A DNA stretch of 64,000 nt from a bacterium. Lineage in GTDB: Bacteria; Cyanobacteriota; Vampirovibrionia; Obscuribacterales; Obscuribacteraceae. Location of the stretch: NCBI GenBank assembly GCA_016124935.1, contig WGMS01000006.1:20267-84266 (forward strand), written 5' to 3'. A model generated the notes under the pieces. It was not told the origin of the DNA. It was given only the letters and a program-made list of their open reading frames with translations, and ran no database searches. Made by a program: the position numbers and the translations under genes. Of this stretch, positions 19,516 to 29,847 are shown in pieces (the stretch's first letter is position 1; the number at the start of each line of letters is the position of its first letter).

Positions 19516-19977
19516 CTATGCCTGCTGAATTCTTGCCAATGTGCTCTCGGCTCTGACTGCGACATATGGATTCTCGTCATCCATCAACATTCTCAGCAAA
19601 TCCGGCCGAATATGATAGTTTTCAGCTACTCTGTATCTGACGTCATCATGGGGGTCCTGGGCTAGACTCCGGTGAGCTGAATAGGGCGCCCGATCATTGT
19701 CTGCGACGGCCATCCTCACCTCATGATTATCATGCTCGGCCAGCTTTGCCAGAATAAATGGTGCGGTCTTAGAGTCCTCCGCAAGGCGGACGAGGGAAGC
19801 TGTGTTGTCGGGTGCCAGGGTGATATTTACGACATCCGGCAACAGCTCTTTTCTTTTCGGGGCTACCGTACTCGTATGTAGCTTGTGTCTCAGTTCATTT
19901 ACTAGATGATGCCTGGATTTCTCAATCTCAGGATTCATATAGCTAGATAGTCCCACAAGATAGAGCAACGCTTCCAT
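19516..19977 (-). CDS. HEAT-like repeat protein
   Basis: This soluble helical protein has HEAT/leucine-rich-variant repeats, seen as VRMAVADNDRAP, VRYRVAENYHIRP and VAVRAESTLARI at about 22-24 residue spacing. Such repeats form curved protein-binding scaffolds. The frame opens at ATG 20010, but ATG 19977 (MEALLYLVG) is preceded by GGGAGGCGGAG and is the better start, giving 153 residues. The 275 bases between this gene and the KdpD-like gene hold a pyrimidine-rich stretch with no recognisable gene. Confidence 0.65.
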   Translation of the reverse strand: MEALLYLVGLSSYMNPEIEKSRHHLVNELRHKLHTSTVAPKRKELLPDVVNITLAPDNTASLVRLAEDSKTAPFILAKLAEHDNHEVRMAVADNDRAPYSAHRSLAQDPHDDVRYRVAENYHIRPDLLRMLMDDENPYVAVRAESTLARIQQA

Positions 19978-20080
19978 TTTCTCTCCGCCTCCCGGATTTC
20001 TTTCTGACATTCCTATCTAAATCGATAGGGCCATAAAGGAAACGTCAAAATTTTCGGGCGGATTTTAAATAGAGGTAAAA

Positions 20081-20154
20081 CAGCTTCGCGGGCCAGGCGA
20101 GGCTGAATCTATTTCTATGCCGAACAAGCCTCGCGGGCCAGGCGAGGCTTGTTC
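20081..20154. repeat. Tandem hairpins with a shared core
   Basis: Two hairpins share the core CGCGGGCCAGGCGAGGCT. The first pairs CAGCTTCGC (20081-20089) with GCGAGGCTG (20097-20105) through one G-T pair; the second is a perfect 13-bp stem, GAACAAGCCTCGC/GCGAGGCTTGTTC (20122-20134 and 20142-20154). Both loops are GGGCCAG. They lie between divergent genes, so a simple terminator role is unlikely. They resemble REP-type elements. Confidence 0.55.
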
Positions 20155-20327
20155 TAGGAGTTCTCAATAAATAAGGTTAGCGATTATCGATCTCTAATCA
20201 AACAGTGTTATCCCTGAAATATGCCTATCTTCTTCCACCGAACCGGGCTAAAAACCCCAAAATTGTTGTGGGGCTTACTATTACATTTCTCCACTTCTTA
20301 GCTAAGCCTTCCCCATCCATGTTATTC

Positions 20328-20356
20328 TTGACAATCTACAAGAGACTCGAATAAGG
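20328..20356 (+). promoter_or_regulatory. Possible promoter of the PAS gene
   Basis: A consensus -35 box TTGACA (20328-20333) is followed after 17 bases by ATAAGG, a weak -10. It lies about 40 bases before the PAS gene start. The rest of 20011-20395 holds the hairpins and nothing else recognised. Confidence 0.35.
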
Positions 20357-20395
20357 CGTTGGAATTAGAATACGAGGATCAATCCACAAATAATC

Positions 20396-21379
20396 ATGGA
20401 AACTAGCTCCCAGGACAACAGCTGCACTGTCTCCGAAGGCGGAGACTCCAAAAAATCATTCAAACCGAATCAAGAGTCAGAAATAGAAAAGTTAAACAGC
20501 CGCATCCATGAACTCCACATGGAGCTTACAAAGCTGCGCGGAGAACTTGCTTCTATCCTTCTAGAAGCGCCCCAGATCGAGCCGGCAACCCCGCGCGCCG
20601 AGCTGGATGAAGACCTGCAAAAGCAGGTCCTTGCCCTGACCGAAGCGATGCCGCACATGGTCTGGATTGCCGACTCCGAAGGCAAGACCATGCATGCCAA
20701 CAAGCGCTTTCACGAATTCAGCGGTCTCGATGAAAACAGCGATGACGGCTTCGCCTGGATAACCAACCTGCACCCCGAAGATCTGGAAAAAGCGATTAGA
20801 CTGGGCAACGAAGCGGCACTCAGCAACAGCCCCTTCAGCATGGAGGTGCGCTGTCTAGACAAAGAAGGCAAGTACCGCTGGCACCTGATGCACTCCATCC
20901 CGTTCTTCGACCCCAGCAGCCAGTCGACCAAATGGTTCGGCACCACCACCTGCATCGACGAGCAGATTAGCGCCAGAGAAGAGCTGAAGCACAGCGAATA
21001 CAAATTTCGCACCCTGGCAGATGCAATCCCGCAGATAGTCTTCATCGCCGACGCAGACGGCATGGTGCAGTTCTGGAACCACCGCTTTTACGAATTCAGC
21101 GGCTTCACCGAAGAACAAGGACACGTCGACGCCTGGCAGCTACTCATCCACGAAAAGGACCGGGACGCTTATTTAGAGGGCTGGGAGAACGCCGTCGATA
21201 GCGGTGACACCTTCGAGACCGAGTTTCGTCTGAAGCGCGCCCTGCACAGAAAAGCGAATACAGAGATCAAACATCTCTGGCACCTGGCACGGGCAGTGGC
21301 TCTACGAGACATCAACGGCGAAATAGAATGTTGGTTCGGCACCTGGACCGATATCAATATTCAGAAACGCGAGGAATAA
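20396..21379 (+). CDS. Tandem PAS-domain protein without an output domain
   Basis: This 327-residue soluble protein has an N-terminal coiled coil (about residues 25-60) and two PAS domains with PAC motifs (first about 75-195, with MPHMVWIADSEGKTMHANKR; second about 200-325, with IPQIVFIADADGMVQFWNHR). It stops straight after the second PAC (WTDINIQKREE), where hybrid sensor kinases usually continue into HisKA. No kinase or cyclase domain follows in any frame, so it is either a stand-alone sensor or a truncated kinase. Confidence 0.8.
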   Translation: METSSQDNSCTVSEGGDSKKSFKPNQESEIEKLNSRIHELHMELTKLRGELASILLEAPQIEPATPRAELDEDLQKQVLALTEAMPHMVWIADSEGKTMHANKRFHEFSGLDENSDDGFAWITNLHPEDLEKAIRLGNEAALSNSPFSMEVRCLDKEGKYRWHLMHSIPFFDPSSQSTKWFGTTTCIDEQISAREELKHSEYKFRTLADAIPQIVFIADADGMVQFWNHRFYEFSGFTEEQGHVDAWQLLIHEKDRDAYLEGWENAVDSGDTFETEFRLKRALHRKANTEIKHLWHLARAVALRDINGEIECWFGTWTDINIQKREE

Positions 21380-21386
21380 TCCGCGC

Positions 21387-21506
21387 TTAGAGGGCCCCGC
21401 CTGCTTTGCAAACAAGGAAGAACATCCCGCCGAACAAGAGCGAAAAGGTGACGATATAAGGCGTAAGATTTCCGGTCTTGTGGATGGAATTGTAATTCTC
21501 GAACAT
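21387..21506 (-). CDS. 39-residue single-pass membrane protein
   Basis: A short ORF starts at ATG 21506 with a very strong Shine-Dalgarno sequence (AAGGAGG, 7 bases upstream). The protein is a short polar segment followed by one transmembrane helix (YIVTFSLLFGGMFFLV) near the C-terminus. It converges with the PAS gene. The strong ribosome site is the main support. The function is unknown. Confidence 0.6.
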   Translation of the reverse strand: MFENYNSIHKTGNLTPYIVTFSLLFGGMFFLVCKAGGAL

Positions 21507-21666
21507 CAGGGAACCTCCTTGCCTGGCGACCTCGGTCTTTTCAGGCACTTTTAAAGCGCTAAAAATCAAAACACAACAGTCTAGATAGACGCAGGACAAA
21601 GGATACAGGTTCCCGGGGATAGAAAATTATCGGCAGGAATTCAGAACTTCAACCCTGCCCTAAAAA

Positions 21667-22629
21667 TTAAAAGCCGAAGCTGCCGCCGGCGCTGCGCAGG
21701 GCGGCACGGATGCCCATGTTTATGCCCTGTCTCAAAATAGTACCGAGGATGCCTCTCATTCTGGCACTCGATTGACCGGGTATGCCGGTTGACGGAGCTG
21801 GAGTTGGTGTAGGAATCGGAGTAGGCGTTGGCGTTACTCCAGAATCAGGAGCCTGGGCGGTGAGCGCCGGATCATTAGAAATCGAAGAGACAGGGTCCAT
21901 GCTGGAAGGCAGAGAAGAGATGGACGGAGCAAAGGGTATAGAGCCCGGATCTGAGACCGGGTCTCTATCTGTGTCTGAGCCATAACCTGTGCCCTGGTCG
22001 ACCCTGCTTATGCGTGCGCTATCCGATGACCCGGATCTTCCGAGCTTGCCCTCCAAAGAAGCCACCGCTTCTCGCATCTCGAGGTCGTCGGGCTTTACTC
22101 GCAACCCCAGCTTATAGTGCTGCAGCGCCATACTAAGCTCACCGCGCCCCTCGTATAAAGCGCCCAGATTGAAGTAGCCATCAGGATTATGAGGGTCCAG
22201 ATTAATGGCTTTATTGAAAAAGCTCTCAGCCATATGAATATTGCCCTGGCCGTGCATCTTGGCACCATGCTTCAGATACTCTTTGGCCAGGGAGATATTC
22301 TTGGCACTCTGAAATGCGTCAGAGTTCTTAGGACTTCCCGAGGCGCAAGCCGCAGCTTTAGCCGAAGATTTAGCTTGAGATTGAGAATTACCGGTATCGA
22401 GCTGAGCCTTCATAGGCGGCAGCAACACCGGCAGCTTCTCTTTGCCCTGGGTCACAGAAAGCGAAGAATCGCTGACAGCTTTGGCTTTTGTCGCCGCCGC
22501 CGCCCCCGGCGAACCTACTAAATCTTGCCCCTGCACGGGTAAAGCCGTGGTAGTCGACAAGCCGAAGCCGACGGTGACCACGGTCGCCATAGCCGTCAAA
22601 ATCCGCAGGGATATGCTGGTGCTGTTCAT
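21667..22629 (-). CDS. Exported TPR protein with Pro/Thr-rich tail
   Basis: This 320-residue protein begins with a signal peptide (about residues 1-33 from ATG 22629). TPR repeats occur around residues 100-190 (AEYLKHGAKMHGQGNIHMAES; NPDGYFNLGALYEGRGELS). A Ser/Pro/Asp-rich stretch with a PTPTPIPTPTPAP segment follows, then a short Arg-rich tail (GTILRQGINMGIRAALRSAG). The frame extends upstream to 22761 into the next gene, but the signal peptide and GGTGGAC site favour 22629. It is likely periplasmic or surface exposed. Confidence 0.7.
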   Translation of the reverse strand: MNSTSISLRILTAMATVVTVGFGLSTTTALPVQGQDLVGSPGAAAATKAKAVSDSSLSVTQGKEKLPVLLPPMKAQLDTGNSQSQAKSSAKAAACASGSPKNSDAFQSAKNISLAKEYLKHGAKMHGQGNIHMAESFFNKAINLDPHNPDGYFNLGALYEGRGELSMALQHYKLGLRVKPDDLEMREAVASLEGKLGRSGSSDSARISRVDQGTGYGSDTDRDPVSDPGSIPFAPSISSLPSSMDPVSSISNDPALTAQAPDSGVTPTPTPIPTPTPAPSTGIPGQSSARMRGILGTILRQGINMGIRAALRSAGGSFGF

Positions 22630-22735
22630 GTCCACCAATGATAAATCCGGACACTGACAATATTCCCTTCGATAACGCCAGGTTAACCGACAATTAGGCA
22701 GGACCGCCCCCTCATAATTATGAGAACGCCCGACC

Positions 22736-24478
22736 TCAGCGCTTAAAATTGCTCTTGGCAAAGTCCGCCGCGCCCATGCGCTTCACCGAACTGCCCGGCA
22801 GGTGCTTCTCCGTCATCGCCCTGTTTATGATGGTAAGTGCATCCCCCAGCTCTTTGACAAACTGCACCGACGAAAACCGCCCCCGCCTTATGCTCTCGTC
22901 CACCTCGAACCACTCGGGATACTCCCTGACCACGTCCTTGGCCACCGCCGCAAACCGATCGGCAACGCCCAGCACAATGGCATAAGAGAGATAGCGGAAG
23001 AAATCCTGCGGGTCTTTTCTGACTATAGCCTCGACCCGCTCTTTATCGCCGTGGGCGAGGAAATTGCGAAAGTTGACAATCTGCTTCAGCGCCCTTGTCC
23101 CGGGCGCGCCCAGGCGCGGCATCGCCGCCGAAGCGATAATAATGATAATCCCGGAAAATATGATGCCGCAGGCGGTGGAGAGCCCCGCCGCGTGCGAAGT
23201 CGACGCCGCCATCAAACACAGCCCCAGCGTCAACACCAGGGCGCCTACACTGACAAAGTTGCGCCTGTCCGTATTGGGGTCCCGGGTAAAATACCCCCCG
23301 CTCAGCAAACTCTTATAGACCCGGGTTTTAATCAGGGGCAAATACTCTATGAAACGCCCGCGCAGACCGGATATATAGGTGGTGCCGGAGAGCCCGAACA
23401 TGAAGGTGAGCATCATCTTCTCGTGGGGCTTGAGTTCGCGATCTGTAAGCGGACGAATGAGAGTAAGCTCGTAGTCCCGATCGCACAGATAAAGCAAGCC
23501 GTTGTAAGGCAAAATCCTTATCTTCAAAAAGCCGCGGGCGGCAAGGTCGACGACGGTGGCGCCAATGTCCGAGAGGTCGCAGCTTTCGTCGATAAGGGTC
23601 CCGACCTCGCAAGGAGTAAGATATTCGGGGGGTCTCCAGGAATCGATACTATTAAGCTCGGCATCGCCGCGGCTGCTTTCGGTTTTGGCAGGACGAGCGG
23701 TTATCCACCAGAAAACCGTGAGCGTCAGCAAGGTACCCAGCGGCAAAACGAAGATCTGCGCCCCGGATTGTAAACGCCAGATAACATCCTGAGTCACCGA
23801 GGGCAGTATCACAGACCCCGGCGGCAAGTCGGCGAGCACAGCAAGCCCCTTGCCGCTTCTTATGGCGCGCGCGCTAAACCGAAGCTTATCGCCTTTGGTT
23901 ACCGATGGCTCATGGCTATAATTACCCGGCGCCCCCACATAAGAGAAAGCCTTTACAGATGCTGGCTTGACCCCGCGCGGCAGGGTGAGGTCGCAGGTGA
24001 CATTGCGCAGATCGAAGGGCCACTGATCGCCGGTAACATCGATGAACAGCTCGGGTTTGCTCTTTATAAAATTGACGGCGCGATAGACTTCGTATTCTAT
24101 TTCGAACTCATGAACCTTGGTAAGCGCCTGTTCGCGGTTGCCTATATGAATCTGCAACTCGTCGCCGGTTTTCTTGACCATAGAATAAGTGCCGGGGTTT
24201 GCATCCATGAGAATCTTATTGATTTTGACCTCGACATCATGGATTTTGGCGCCCCGGTGATAGCGCGTCTTGATATAACGAATCACCTGATTGCGCTGCC
24301 GGTCTTTGCGGAAGTCGACTTTGAAGCGTTCATAGACATTGACAGCCCTGGACGGCAGAAGCTGCATATCGGAGTGAAACTCGGTCAAAACCTCGGCCAA
24401 GGCGCTGCCGCAGCTCAAGAGCAAAAACATCGCCGAGGCGGCGAGAACTGTGCTTAGGTTGTGGAGGCTTCGTATCAT
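22736..24478 (-). CDS. DUF2207-domain membrane protein
   Basis: This 580-residue protein has a signal peptide (to about residue 28), an extracytoplasmic beta-rich N-terminal domain of the DUF2207 type (about 30-225, with YERFKVDFRKDRQRNQVIRY), a membrane helix near 240-260, a cytoplasmic part, and two further helices near 410-450. DUF2207 proteins are widespread predicted membrane proteins of unknown function. The gene is followed by the TPR gene on the same strand. Confidence 0.8.
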   Translation of the reverse strand: MIRSLHNLSTVLAASAMFLLLSCGSALAEVLTEFHSDMQLLPSRAVNVYERFKVDFRKDRQRNQVIRYIKTRYHRGAKIHDVEVKINKILMDANPGTYSMVKKTGDELQIHIGNREQALTKVHEFEIEYEVYRAVNFIKSKPELFIDVTGDQWPFDLRNVTCDLTLPRGVKPASVKAFSYVGAPGNYSHEPSVTKGDKLRFSARAIRSGKGLAVLADLPPGSVILPSVTQDVIWRLQSGAQIFVLPLGTLLTLTVFWWITARPAKTESSRGDAELNSIDSWRPPEYLTPCEVGTLIDESCDLSDIGATVVDLAARGFLKIRILPYNGLLYLCDRDYELTLIRPLTDRELKPHEKMMLTFMFGLSGTTYISGLRGRFIEYLPLIKTRVYKSLLSGGYFTRDPNTDRRNFVSVGALVLTLGLCLMAASTSHAAGLSTACGIIFSGIIIIIASAAMPRLGAPGTRALKQIVNFRNFLAHGDKERVEAIVRKDPQDFFRYLSYAIVLGVADRFAAVAKDVVREYPEWFEVDESIRRGRFSSVQFVKELGDALTIINRAMTEKHLPGSSVKRMGAADFAKSNFKR

Positions 24479-24558
24479 TTATGTGTATATGTGGAGGCGC
24501 GTGTACAGAGAAATGGTAAGGAAAGGTTTCTGGGTTCGTCGCCCCATTATAAAGTAAG

Positions 24559-24699
24559 ATGAAAGCAATGACAGGGCTTCCTCCTAGTTTCGGGGAGTTA
24601 TCAGTAGAGTTAACTGTCGGCGTGGCCTTATGCGTGACTGGAGGCGTGGCCGCAAACGCAGAGTATCAATGGCTGTCGCCGATTCGGCAGATCTATTAG
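24559..24699 (+). CDS. Possible 46-residue small protein
   Basis: An ORF from ATG 24559 to TAG 24697 encodes a 46-residue peptide with a weakly hydrophobic middle (VELTVGVALCVTGGVAA). It ends 15 bases before the next gene and is read in the same direction. TATAAA lies five bases before the ATG, so a leaderless or near-leaderless transcript is possible; no Shine-Dalgarno sequence is seen. Composition looks protein-like, but there is no homology evidence. Confidence 0.4.
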   Translation: MKAMTGLPPSFGELSVELTVGVALCVTGGVAANAEYQWLSPIRQIY

Positions 24700-24714
24700 T
24701 AAGTAAGCGAAAAC

Positions 24715-26358
24715 ATGAAATCTCAGTGCCCAGGGCGCAAAAACCGAAAGTATCTTAGCGTTGCCGCAGCGGTGACGCTGTCTGTGGCGAATGTGGTCGC
24801 GATGCTGGCTGTGCCTGCGCCGGGATATGCCCAGGAGGTCAGCACCTCGCAGCCGATTTTGAGGCTGCCGGGCTCGAAGCAGGTGCTGCCGGGTAGTGGC
24901 AGCCGTTCAGTCTTTGATCTCAGTGGCGACCGCCCGGTGTCCTCGACAGATGCCGACCCCAACGCCATCCGCGGTCGGGTGCAGATGCCGAATCTTCTGG
25001 ATGGTGACGCGCGCTGGACAAAAGACCATCGCCTGGGTGTCGAAGCCCTGCGCCAGCATCAGTTCGCCAAAGCAGAAGAGCTGCTGCTGAAAGCCGTTCG
25101 CGAAGCGAAACGAAAGATCTCTAAGCACGATGAGCTGATAGAGACTCGGTTGGTTCTCGCCCGGCTTTATCTGAAACAAGAACGCTTTCACGAAGCAGAG
25201 TCTATATATGCTCAGAACCTGGGTAAGATCGAAAGCCACTTTGGCGGCGAATCGAAAGAATATGTCGAAGCAGAGATTGGCTTGGCTAGATGTCTGGTCT
25301 CTTTCGGTAAAGAGAAAGCGGCTCTGGTGCATGTCAAAAAAGCCGTCAAAATCTTAGAAAAGAAGCGCGATACCGATAGCAAACTCTTCGGATATGCGCT
25401 AGAGACCCTGGCTTTAATTGACGCGGGCAACGCCTGGTACGAGGACGCGCGCCCACTCTTTAACGAGGCGCTGAAGATCTTCATCAAAGAGCCTGGCTAC
25501 AAGAGCCTCGACCTGGCGGAGATTTTGCGGGAGCAAGCGCTGTTTTATCATCGGCGCGGAGAGCGCGACCTCGCCTTTCAGCTTTATGAAGAGTCCGACA
25601 AAATCAAAGAGCGCGCGATAAGAGTCGCCGAGCCGGCGAGCTTGTCGGGACAGGTGCGCTTTGTCTGGGAGCCCGGATCTACTAGAGCGAAAGAGATTAT
25701 AGATACGGAGTTTCCTTTTCGCTATCTGCAGGCTGGCTCGGTGCGGGTTGCCGCGACGGTGATAGACCTCTGGGAGTTGCTTGGTGTGCTTATAACTGTC
25801 ACCAATGTCAGTGACCACCAGCAAGAGTTCGAGCTGGGCAAGGCGACCTTGCTGGAACTGAATACCGTGGGAGGACATGTGGTGCCGAATGAGGTGGCAC
25901 CAGTAGACCCGAAGAGTATCGACCGCATTCGGCGGGAGCGGGTGATGTGGGACCTGACTCATACAAGGCCGTGGCTGGCGAATATTCAGAAGACGCGGAC
26001 AGTTCGTGGATTAGTGCCGCCCTATGGTCATGACCTGTTCCGTGGACCTAATGTTTTTGGGGTTTACAGAGAATGGAAGGCGGTTTCGCATATAGTACCG
26101 GCACGGGTGAGCGTGCATGATTCGAGAGAGGGTCTGCCTGGTGCCCCCGGTGGAGGCGGAGTGACACTGCCCGGGCTGCTGCGGGAAGGTGGTCATTCTG
26201 TGCAGGATCATGTGCCGGTTTTTCTAGAGCCCTATGAATCCAGGACCGGGGATTTGTTCTATCTAAATCCAAGGGACAAAGACGTAGTCCTCAAAGTGCC
26301 AGTCGGCAACGCAGTCTTCGAAATTCCTTTTCATACCAGGAAGTTGAAAATTCCCTAG
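24715..26358 (+). CDS. Exported TPR protein
   Basis: This 547-residue protein has a signal peptide (about residues 1-40, ending GYAQ) and several TPR units between about residues 100 and 300 (LGVEALRQHQFAKAEELLLK; EARPLFNEAL-type helices). The C-terminal half, from about residue 320, is beta-rich and not recognised. TPRs act as protein-binding scaffolds. It is transcribed divergently from the DUF2207 gene. The function is unknown. Confidence 0.7.
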   Translation: MKSQCPGRKNRKYLSVAAAVTLSVANVVAMLAVPAPGYAQEVSTSQPILRLPGSKQVLPGSGSRSVFDLSGDRPVSSTDADPNAIRGRVQMPNLLDGDARWTKDHRLGVEALRQHQFAKAEELLLKAVREAKRKISKHDELIETRLVLARLYLKQERFHEAESIYAQNLGKIESHFGGESKEYVEAEIGLARCLVSFGKEKAALVHVKKAVKILEKKRDTDSKLFGYALETLALIDAGNAWYEDARPLFNEALKIFIKEPGYKSLDLAEILREQALFYHRRGERDLAFQLYEESDKIKERAIRVAEPASLSGQVRFVWEPGSTRAKEIIDTEFPFRYLQAGSVRVAATVIDLWELLGVLITVTNVSDHQQEFELGKATLLELNTVGGHVVPNEVAPVDPKSIDRIRRERVMWDLTHTRPWLANIQKTRTVRGLVPPYGHDLFRGPNVFGVYREWKAVSHIVPARVSVHDSREGLPGAPGGGGVTLPGLLREGGHSVQDHVPVFLEPYESRTGDLFYLNPRDKDVVLKVPVGNAVFEIPFHTRKLKIP

Positions 26359-26469
26359 CAACTCAGCTGATTTTTTAAAGTTTGTCAACCAAGACCTGAC
26401 TTACAAAAATTCTCTGCTGGAACTATGAATACGGCTAAACGGAGACCGAAAGGAAGCCATTCCTGATTG

Positions 26470-26498
26470 TTGAAGTTTTGTCAATTTCTGACTATACA
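26470..26498 (+). promoter_or_regulatory. Promoter of the repeat-split metalloprotease
   Basis: TTGAAG (26470-26475) and TATACA (26493-26498) are spaced by 17 bases, a good sigma-70-type match. It lies 35 bases before the ATG at 26534, which itself has AGAGGAA upstream. Confidence 0.6.
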
Positions 26499-26533
26499 AT
26501 CATGAGTAAATTACTAGCAAGAGGAATAGATTC

Positions 26534-27857
<1,324 letters not shown>

Positions 27858-27994
27858 CAAAAGGTAAAGACGCTCGACAATCCCTAAACCTAGATTTCTA
27901 ATGCGGTAGACCGGATCTAAGGCATATCGACAGCCAGCCTGGATCCACTGGTTTCCAGATACAGTGACTCTAGGAAAATAAAAACAATAGTAAT

Positions 27995-28605
27995 TCAGTC
28001 CTGTATCCCTTCATTCGGATCGACATCCAACTTCGCTCGAATGTGCGGTGGCATATCCACCCAAACTTCATTCACAAGCTGCCGCTCGATCAGTGCTCAC
28101 CAACACGTCGCTTGAATAGCAGCATCGGCTCCGACTCGCGCGAGAACTCAATCGAGAAATCCTTCCCGCACTGCTTCAGTAAGATCTGCGCCTCTGACGC
28201 TGACGCACCATTCACGGACGAACCACTACCGGTCGCGCCGTCCGTCGTCAGCTTCTCCGCCAACTCCTCAACATGCGCCCGGCTCTGAAAGCAAAAAGCA
28301 GACTCTATCCACCCACCAGTGGCATCATCAACCTCAACCCGCCCAGTATAATAGACCCGAATGCCCTGCACAAAACCATCCCGCATAATAGGACCCAGCG
28401 GTCCCGCGTAACTGAGTTCATCCGATATCAACTGGTGAAGCACGACCTTCTCTTCGTTCGACAGCCCATCTTCCTCTTCGTACACCAGGTCTCTAATAGC
28501 CGACGGCACCACTTGCCGCTCACCATCCTTATCGACGATGATCTCGCGACTCATTCGGTAGGCTTTCTCGCACAGCAGCCCATAACGAATATTCTCTTTT
28601 GACAC
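27995..28605 (-). pseudogene. Hypothetical gene with a 3' frameshift
   Basis: The GTG at 28605, after GGGAGG, opens a 171-residue ORF that stops at 28090 (ending FKRRVGEH). Immediately past the stop, another frame continues as protein-like sequence (ALIERQLVNEVWVDMPPHIR and on) to TGA 27995-27997. Adding one base near 28095-28105 joins the two into a 203-residue protein. It may be a recent frameshift, a sequencing error, or two overlapping genes. The protein is soluble, with a Ser/Gly-rich patch, and is not recognised. It lies next to the split metalloprotease on the opposite strand. Confidence 0.45.
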
Positions 28606-28775
28606 GATCCGTGCCCTCCCGATTAGCTCTTCTATTTTACTTCAACCTGAAACGTGCCAACAACAACGTCTTCTCCGTGATGAAATCCCCATTGTCCGCG
28701 CGCCTGGCTGAAGATACCCTCAAATTGAGGTCACTATATGCGCGTGACTGGTTCGGTAACGGCTCCGTCACTCTG

Positions 28776-28793
28776 GTCTGATATAAATCAGAC
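28776..28793. promoter_or_regulatory. Short palindrome upstream of the EF-hand gene
   Basis: GTCTGAT and ATCAGAC form a perfect 7-bp inverted repeat around ATAA, 24 bases before the TTG start at 28818. It could be an operator or leader hairpin. No regulator is identifiable. Confidence 0.35.
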
Positions 28794-28817
28794 ATAACCG
28801 TTTGGAGAATCGCGTAA

Positions 28818-29711
28818 TTGTCTAGCATTGAAGCCTCTGCGGCAGAGAATAGCACTCATCAATCACCCGCAAAAGACTCGACACCGCCCGACGCGGTGGA
28901 GAAGCTGCTTGCGAACAACAGACTGACAGCCGACGAAGTCTCTGACTTCTACTTTTCTCGCAAAAGCAAACTGGATCCATTTAACAACGGCTCTGTCAGA
29001 GACTTCTCTTTAGAGCAATACAAAACACAAGATGCGAAAGAAGGAAACATAATTGCCTTTCTTCGCGAAGCACGAAGCGAACTTGCCGGCATGAACGACG
29101 ATGATGTACTGCCCGACCGGCATATAAGTACGAAGGACATGGAGCAATTCAAAATCCGCTACGACGGGACCTATAAGCAAAATCTAGAGCGCTTCGGAGA
29201 ACTGGAACGAAGGTTCTCCTCTGCCCTGCCGGAGCTAGACATAAACGGCGACGGGATACTCACCAAAGTCGAGCTCACCAGAGGCGCTGAGAATCAATCT
29301 ATCAACGAATCATCGCGCAACTATGCGGCGTTTCTCGATTCCGAATTCCCCCTGTTCTCTGGGCGATATGGCAAAACAAAGTTCAATCCAGGAATCTTAG
29401 CCATAGGGAAAGACTCCTTCAGCAGAGAACAGAGCAAATTCGACTTTGATGAATCAAAAATGCGGTCATCCATTACTTCCGCAGCGGCCGTCAGCTTCAC
29501 CAGTCCATTCTGGTTGACAGCAATAACAGCTGTTGGTGTCTCCGCATCTCTGCCGGTGGCGGCTACTGTCGCCGGAGTGACTTTAGTCGGGGTCGGTCTC
29601 GGCTACGGCTTTGTAAGGCGCAATGCGATAACCGGCGATTCCGACTATCGCGTCGACACCCTGAGGATGCTGCGTTCGGCAGAGAGACAGGGACTCTTCA
29701 AGAAAAACTGA
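28818..29711 (+). CDS. EF-hand-like protein with C-terminal membrane hairpin
   Basis: This 297-residue protein has a calcium-binding-type loop LDINGDGILTKVEL near residues 140-155 and two hydrophobic segments at about residues 215-260 (SPFWLTAITAVGVSASLPVA; VAGVTLVGVGLGYGF). There is no signal peptide. The start is TTG at 28818 with GGAG 11 bases upstream. It lies in the accessory zone near the split metalloprotease. An effector or calcium-dependent membrane role is possible but not shown. Confidence 0.6.
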   Translation: MSSIEASAAENSTHQSPAKDSTPPDAVEKLLANNRLTADEVSDFYFSRKSKLDPFNNGSVRDFSLEQYKTQDAKEGNIIAFLREARSELAGMNDDDVLPDRHISTKDMEQFKIRYDGTYKQNLERFGELERRFSSALPELDINGDGILTKVELTRGAENQSINESSRNYAAFLDSEFPLFSGRYGKTKFNPGILAIGKDSFSREQSKFDFDESKMRSSITSAAAVSFTSPFWLTAITAVGVSASLPVAATVAGVTLVGVGLGYGFVRRNAITGDSDYRVDTLRMLRSAERQGLFKKN

Positions 29712-29847
29712 CCACATCATCCACATTATCTTCACTTTTCCAAACTTCCCTCGCCTATCCCAAAAGCTATCAAGGGAAATCCTGTATCCACCCGGTGCAG
29801 AAAATCGGTATACTCGGAACTAATTTGAATGGCGAAAATTACGGAAT

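Noticed and set aside
22802..23773. Long open frame (323 codons) opposite the DUF2207 gene
   Set aside because: It is an antisense shadow: composition is Arg/Gln/Gly-rich nonsense, while the opposite strand has a signal peptide and a conserved domain.
28599..28781. 60-codon ORF between the frameshifted gene and the EF-hand gene
   Set aside because: It looks partly protein-like, but has no ribosome site and overlaps the upstream gene start; support is too weak.
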